A stretch of 64,000 nucleotides of DNA from Streblospio benedicti (taxonomy: Eukaryota; Annelida; Polychaeta; Spionida; Spionidae). Shown piece after piece: positions 59,001 to 64,000 of the stretch (positions within the stretch are counted from its first letter, which is position 1; every line of letters starts with the position of its first letter). The stretch covers positions 35,301,247 to 35,365,246 of the forward strand of contig CM032662.1 of NCBI GenBank assembly GCA_019095985.1, given 5' to 3'. The translations under genes and the position numbers were made by a program. The notes beneath the pieces are model-generated. The model saw only the letters and a list, made by a program, of their open reading frames with translations. It was not told the DNA's origin and made no database searches.

Positions 59001-60424
59001 GCCCCACATCTACATCATTCCCATAGCTTGTGCAACCTTGGCAGAAAGATGATGTCATTTATGCTGTACACGCCCAGGTGTACACGTCGTGGTATCCATT
59101 CACACAAAACCCCATGCTTGGATGAAAACCAAATAGACGTACATTGCAGTTAGAAACTGTTGATAAAGATTGTTTCTCGGAGGAAGCAATACACTTCATA
59201 GTTTACGAGTTCGAATTGAAGCTGCTGGGTTTTTGTGTGAATGTTGGGGGTAGGGGGGGTGGTCTGTACACTTCCGCTGCCGTGTCATACCATCGACTGG
59301 CAGTGTGTTTTGAGTATCAATCATGGTGACGAACTTCCATCGGTCAAGCTTTGGCCGCCAACGCACATCGTAACCCAGATACACCGAACCTAGAGCGAAG
59401 CACACATTGTTGCTCTGTTGTTCACTCTTGTACAGCATTCAGACAGACAAAGCATATTCCAAATCTGTCATCATTTGACCAGGTGCGGGACCCAAGTTGG
59501 GTATTTGGGCGCTGCGTGTCTTCTGTGTGCGATTTGGCGCATGGGTCCCCTGTTCTGAGAAATCCTGGGTCTTCCACTGAAATACACGTTGTTGTCAGCG
59601 TGGAGTGACTTTGCAGAGAATACCATCTGTCAGGTAGGCTAGTTCTTGGTTATCAAACGGGCACTATATAATGGACTCGCCCATTTTTATATGAATCTCC
59701 ATTAATTATCATCTCAATGTAGGGTGTGCAGCTAAAACCAGCTATTAAAGTAAACTAGATTATTGTCAGGTTTTCGACCATAAAGATTTTTTGTTTTCTT
59801 GTTTTACCCATATTCAAATTATGAAAAGCTCATCTTGTCTAGATGCACCCAAATTCGTGATGCAGAAGATATTATTTCTCAGATCCCACATTTACATTGA
59901 CATATAACTAATTTTATGCTGATTCCAGATGCATAATCAGAATTGGTCTGACCTCAAAACTGCTGGCCAACTTGGCCAACTCATTTTGTTGTTAATTAAC
60001 ATGAGTGGTATCTTGTATTGCATATGTGTGCTAAAGCTCTACGGCAAACATGCTGTTTGTTAAACCCACTCTCAATCATTATATCACTATATTGGAGGAA
60101 TGTTTTAATGAACTTCAAACGTGCGGATTCGCGGAAGTCACACCACCGCTTAATATCTGAATCTACACAAAAGTCACAAAAGCAACATTTATTACAACAC
60201 GAGAGTTCCGATGAAAATGTGATTTCAACATCTTGAAATGCACTAAAACGTGTAAATTTCAACGTAGAATTCCTTTTCCAACGGATAAGAGGATATTGAG
60301 GCAGACTGCACTGAGCGCGGTAGCATACCACTAGATGGGAACTTGCTGTTGGCGATCATCGTCACAAACTTCCAGCGGTCCATGTAGGGCCGAAACTTGG
60401 GTGCAAAACCTAGAGACTTTGAGC
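50082..60424 (-). CDS. Fibrinogen-related (FReD) lectin-like gene with alternative N-terminal exons
   Basis: Read right to left: four paralogous exons (60329-60424, 59291-59389, 58438-58545, 58165-58269), then 57104-57261, 56470-56556, 55749-55899, a 24-nt exon 55352-55375, then six FReD exons (53385-53491, 52996-53101, 52540-52716, 51765-51900, 50578-50705, and the end at 50082-50089). All phases match. The N-terminal module has GEIIAVEFYAR, FDLAVYRKV and HIDVQEGDHYGF, resembling a beta-sandwich module of invertebrate extracellular proteins (weak assignment). Then comes a short Gly-X-Y piece and a FReD, the ficolin/FREP carbohydrate-binding head. Signal peptide and first exon were not found (right of 60424). 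Such proteins act outside the cell in recognition of microbes or glycans. The gene lies between two C1q genes, on the opposite strand. Confidence 0.75.
50578..50705 (-). CDS. FReD exon 5
   Basis: 128 nt, phase 2-1. Encodes SANLNGVFYREGERRSDGVV and YSLRRVEMLITP, the xxNLNG.Y and YSL...M..R/TP end motifs. Confidence 0.88.
51082..51402. mobile_element. MITE-like unit with ~68-bp inverted arms
   Basis: Arms 51082-51150 and 51335-51402 are imperfect reverse complements sharing CATAGCTT, TCTAATCAGGAAGTT and TTTGATT. It sits in a FReD-gene intron. Non-coding. Confidence 0.55.
51765..51900 (-). CDS. FReD exon 4
   Basis: 136 nt, phase 1-2. Encodes GDAMENANGMYFTTQDQDND then LASVIYHGGWWFNNAPNVHR. The calcium-site loop (DQDND) and GGWW are present, but the two Cys that normally bracket GGWW are Ser/Ala-like replacements (ASVIY, NNAPN). 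Confidence 0.88.
52049..52119. repeat. Perfect 26-bp palindrome with CRE cores
   Basis: Arms 52049-52074 and 52094-52119 are exact reverse complements, each ending in GGTGACGTCAC, with a 19-bp loop containing GAATTC. It lies in a FReD-gene intron. TGACGTCA is a CREB/ATF site; whether it acts so here is unknown. Confidence 0.75.
52540..52716 (-). CDS. FReD exon 3
   Basis: 177 nt, phase 1-1. Encodes LDNLAFLTQDKAYKLRVAL then YNLFRVAGEKYQLTVG, the LR..L.D and Y..F.V..E...Y.L strands of the domain. Confidence 0.88.
52996..53101 (-). CDS. FReD exon 2
   Basis: 106 nt, phase 0-1. Encodes VFQRRAEQTNQLLFNRTW, DEYKDGF and GHELWLG, the classic VFQRR...W..YK.GF motif. Confidence 0.88.
53385..53491 (-). 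CDS. FReD exon 1
   Basis: 107 nt, phase 1-0. Encodes ATSCENVETTGFHTLML and VHAYCDVNRDGHNWL, the N-terminal Cys pair and the YCDM..DGGGW motif of fibrinogen-related domains. Confidence 0.85.
53945..54690. repeat. Cluster of tRNA-related SINE-like units
   Basis: Three copies: two in minus orientation (about 53945-54130 and 54190-54420) and one plus (about 54480-54690). They share GTTCGAACCCCACATG (B-box-like), CTATATCAAGT, ACAGGTTTTACAACCCTAAG, AGCATATCTCTACCAACGAT, an AG-rich stretch and CCAGTGCTTGCGGATA. Same family as 17063-17395. Confidence 0.65.
55352..55375 (-). CDS. 24-nt collagen-like microexon of the FReD gene
   Basis: GT..GGT GAT GGA CCA TCT GGT CC..AG between TTATGTAG and GTTTGT, phase 1-1. 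It adds RGDGPSGP, two or three Gly-X-Y triplets, exactly where ficolins carry collagen. It is supported by phase on both sides, but it is short and could be chance or optional. Confidence 0.45.
55749..55899 (-). CDS. N-terminal module exon 4 of the FReD gene
   Basis: 151 nt, phase 0-1. Encodes MGNDVFNYCGGTKDKEND, FGAYPSQEG and a beta-strand SNREYSIRVHYRLIL. Confidence 0.7.
56306..56457. mobile_element. Short MITE-like unit with CAGATCCAGG ends
   Basis: Left end GGCAGATCCAGGT, right end CCCTGGATCTGCC, about 150 bp, directly beside module exon 3 of the FReD gene. Same end motif as at 20790 and 26580. Confidence 0.5.
56470..56556 (-). CDS. N-terminal module exon 3 of the FReD gene
   Basis: 87 nt, phase 0-0. 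Encodes FLLPKHIDVQEGDHYGF and LATIPYTK. I.V..GD..GF is the same motif seen in this module type elsewhere. A small MITE lies 12 bp from its donor. Confidence 0.65.
57104..57261 (-). CDS. N-terminal module exon 2 of the FReD gene
   Basis: 158 nt, phase 1-0. Encodes GEIIAVEFYARTKNIFDL, AVYRKVADD and later IRPEVKNGVNY. Any of variable exons A-D joins to it in frame. Strong sites (CCAG, GTGAGT). Confidence 0.75.
58165..58269 (-). CDS. Variable exon D of the FReD gene
   Basis: 105 nt, phase 1-1, acceptor TTTAAG, donor G|GTAGGG. Encodes ENVQVVGYDVIERGSLDTW, then SFVFQVDARNKFLSNG. The most diverged copy, 168 bp from exon C. Confidence 0.6.
58438..58545 (-). CDS. Variable exon C of the FReD gene
   Basis: 108 nt, phase 1-1, acceptor TTTAAG, donor G|GTAGGA. 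Encodes SSEYLGYDVTSRPNFDSW, then RGVSMIDVKNMFRAKGPG. Confidence 0.65.
59291..59389 (-). CDS. Variable exon B of the FReD gene
   Basis: 99 nt, phase 1-1, acceptor CTCTAG, donor G|GTATGA. Encodes GSVYLGYDVRWRPKLDRWKF then VTMIDTQNTLPVDG. Closest to exon A (shared DRWKFVTMI). Confidence 0.65.
60329..60424 (-). CDS. Variable exon A of the FReD gene
   Basis: 96 nt, phase 1-1, acceptor CTTTAG, donor G|GTATGC. Encodes GSKSLGFAPKFRPYMDRWKF then VTMIANSKFPSSG. It is the most upstream copy seen. Confidence 0.65.
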
Positions 60425-62157
<1,733 letters not shown>

Positions 62158-62164
62158 TATAAAA
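62158..62164 (+). promoter_or_regulatory. Candidate TATA box of the second C1q gene
   Basis: TATAAAA 92 bp upstream of the chosen ATG, leaving a 5' UTR of about 60 nt if transcription starts 30 bp downstream. Confidence 0.45.
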
Positions 62165-62255
62165 TTGTAAAGCAAAACTCTGATTCTATTACCCGATGTT
62201 AAATAGCAACTTTACCAACACGTCCATTCATAGAAGTCATATTTCCAGATGCACC

Positions 62256-64000
62256 ATGAACCTACGTGCCTGCATGCTGGTTTGCGTCGTCGCAGTGGCG
62301 ACAATAGCACCAAGTAATGCAGCAAGGATCAGCGATCTGCTGAGGAAACAGCCACGGACGTGTCCCGTGGTGAAGGAGGTCATCAAAGAGGTCCCCGTGC
62401 TCCAAGAATGTCCGACAGCTGAAGAGACTGCCGCGATTCCCAATGACCCGAGGGCTGCCCGCGTGCCTGGGCAGATCGGTTTCACGGTGGAACTGGCAGA
62501 CGACTCGTCAATAGGGCACAAAGGCCCCATCCCCTTTAGCAAGGTCATCACCATATCGGAGGAGATGCTTATACCTGTCATAGGCTCGTTCTACTGTCCG
62601 GATGATGGGGTCTATATGGTGTATTGGTCTATCCAAGCTCCCTATGGTAACGTATATGCTTTAACATATAGTTGTAGTTGACGTATACATTATCAATAGG
62701 TTTTAATAGCAGAACTGAATGGTTTATGATCTTCTTCGATAACAATGGATCTGCCATTGCCATCGTGGAAAATGTAAAAATTGTAATGTATACGTCACAC
62801 TAACTTACTATCTTCAGTGTCGTGTGGATATATATGTTCAAGAAAAATTGATGGCCACTATTAGATATAACCTCAATTCATAGTGGAAACCCAGTAAATG
62901 CATTCAACCTCTCCACGACTAATCTACACATCACTGTAAAAACGTTCACCAACGCCGGTCCTCCACATATGTTGCAGGTCGCGCCCAGGCTGGTCTCGGT
63001 TTTCAAGGCACGCTGGTCAAGTACGGCCCGCTCACCAAGGACATGGACTCCCGGCCGAGCGGCACGACCACCATGGCCTCTGTGCTGCAGTGCACCATGG
63101 ACGCCGTCTTCTGGGTGGGCGGGCTCGTCTGGCCGGACGAGGCTGGCTGCATGGAGCTTGAGGGCGTGTACACGTCGATTTCAGGTTTTAAGATCTTCAG
63201 CTCTACTGACGGGGCCGCTTCCGCGTTTACAGCAGAGTTGTCTCAAGACAACACGACCGATCACCTGATCTATGACGACGTGTTACTGAACATTGGCAAT
63301 GATTATGATGCTGCAAACGGGGAGTACATTTGTCCCCGGACTGGGGTCTACGTCTTCACCGTAAGTCAGCATTTGCTTATAAATTCTTCATCACAGGGAG
63401 GGCACATGGAAATACGAAGGAATGGCTTTGACGTCTGCCGTCCAACTCTTGCGAGATGTGCGAAGTCCGGGTCGGAGATTGACGACACTGGTACGTCCAC
63501 AGGTTCGTGCGTCCTTGAATGCAATGCGGGTAGCAGCATTAAGGTGTACACCACCAGCCCTGACCGCACGCATCGTGCCAGAACGTCCAGCTTTTCCGGC
63601 TTCCTCTTGGACTCGCAGAGGGCATTCCACGCAAAAATGGCGGACACCGGAAATCAGTACCTCGACGGCCAAACCATGAAATTCGAAAATGTGGTCACCA
63701 ACGTGGGCGGTCGATACTTTCTAAATGGAGGGTCCTATGTGTGCGACGATGACGACCTGTATCTTTTCTACGCCCATGTTGCCCTGTTTCCCGAAACTGA
63801 TAATCGATCCGGGGAGGTCCGCTTCGTTTCCGCGAAGGATGGCCAGGCAACAGAGATAAAGCGTGGCCCTCGCACAAATGAAATAACCGGCGGTACCATA
63901 GGAGACCTCGCCTCCATGCAAGTTGTGGTCCGCTGCCAGCCCGACATGGCCGTGTACGTGGTCGCTGTTATCAGTGAGGGTGTGCAGTCCTACAACCCCA
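62256..64000 (+). CDS. Secreted multi-C1q protein, paralogue (cut by window edge)
   Basis: Exons 62256-62646 and 62978 to beyond 64000 (phase 1; G|GTAACG, TTGCAG|GT). ATG 62256 (gcaccATGa) starts a signal peptide (MNLRACMLVCVVAVATIAPS); an upstream in-frame ATG at 62196 is less fitting. After it is a segment absent from the first gene, with two Cys and EVIKEVPVLQ, which could link subunits. Then come C1q domain 1 (GQIGFTVELADDSSIG ... SISGFKIF), domain 2 (SAFTAELSQDNT, TGVYVFTVSQHLL, FSGFLL) and most of domain 3 (RAFHAKMADTGNQYL, VVRCQPDMAVYVVAV). Intron place and phase equal those of the 41911 gene. It is a tandem duplicate. The window ends about 15 codons before the expected stop. Confidence 0.87.

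Noticed and set aside
59490-59640. Fifth variable exon or upstream exon of the FReD gene (MVFSAKSLHADNN on the minus strand)
   Set aside because: An acceptor-like GACAG precedes it, but it lacks the GYDV..D.W pattern and a matching phase-1 donor.
62969-63268. Open frame of about 99 codons in the second C1q gene
   Set aside because: It is in a different frame from the C1q coding exon, which starts at 62978 after TTGCAG and runs open to the window end.

Overview
The window comes from an invertebrate animal genome. The genes are split by many AT-rich introns with standard GT/AG ends, coding exons are GC-richer than their surroundings, and microsatellites, MITEs, SINE-like units and LINE debris are frequent. 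The gene families (a giant titin/twitchin-type muscle protein, secreted C1q-domain proteins without collagen, a fibrinogen-related lectin-like protein) are typical of bilaterian invertebrates such as lophotrochozoans, amphioxus or hemichordates. I cannot place it more closely from sequence alone. Two runs of exactly 100 N (17853-17952, 36972-37071) are assembly gaps of unknown true size. All multi-exon models below were joined by hand from open frames and matching splice phases.

Layout. (1) 1-13460, minus strand: part of a giant sarcomeric protein gene, the end of one Ig domain followed by 13 complete and one partial fibronectin type III (Fn3) domains, with Ser/Thr/Glu-rich linkers late in the array. 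It runs off the left edge, and its upstream exons were not found. (2) 13866-15145, plus strand: an intronless glycosyltransferase-like gene followed by a poly(A) tract, probably a retrocopy, antisense within the upstream part of the muscle gene. (3) 15170-17400: LINE ORF1 and reverse-transcriptase remnants and an inverted SINE pair. (4) 19-25 kb: mostly featureless, with one candidate first exon. (5) 25393-26833, minus: an I-set Ig gene whose last exon encodes a short non-Ig tail. (6) 30634-32380, plus: a small protein with two membrane segments. (7) 33617-38416, minus: a class A GPCR with melatonin/moody-like features, with one gap in the model. (8) 41911-43731 and 62256-64000+, plus: two paralogous secreted proteins, the first with three tandem C1q domains and the second with at least the same layout until the window ends. 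(9) Between them, 50082-60424, minus: a secreted-type gene with a beta-sandwich-like N-terminal module, a 24-nt collagen-like microexon and a C-terminal fibrinogen-related domain (FReD).

Most striking is the FReD gene. Four neighbouring exons (near 60.4, 59.3, 58.5 and 58.2 kb) encode diverged versions of the same roughly 33-residue segment. All have identical 1-1 splice phases, and each can join in frame to the same next exon. This is the layout of an alternative (possibly mutually exclusive) exon cassette, which would let one lectin-like gene make several N-terminal variants. With the flanking triple-C1q genes, it suggests a small humoral recognition cluster. Function and splicing mode are inferences.

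Mobile DNA: a 601-bp TA-flanked Tc1/mariner-type MITE (9539-10139), two PIF/Harbinger-type MITEs with TAA/TTA target duplications (40565-41623, 49070-49572), several foldback or short inverted-repeat units, a SINE cluster (53945-54690), a recent 1.46-kb tandem duplication (45211-48360) and very long dinucleotide arrays.
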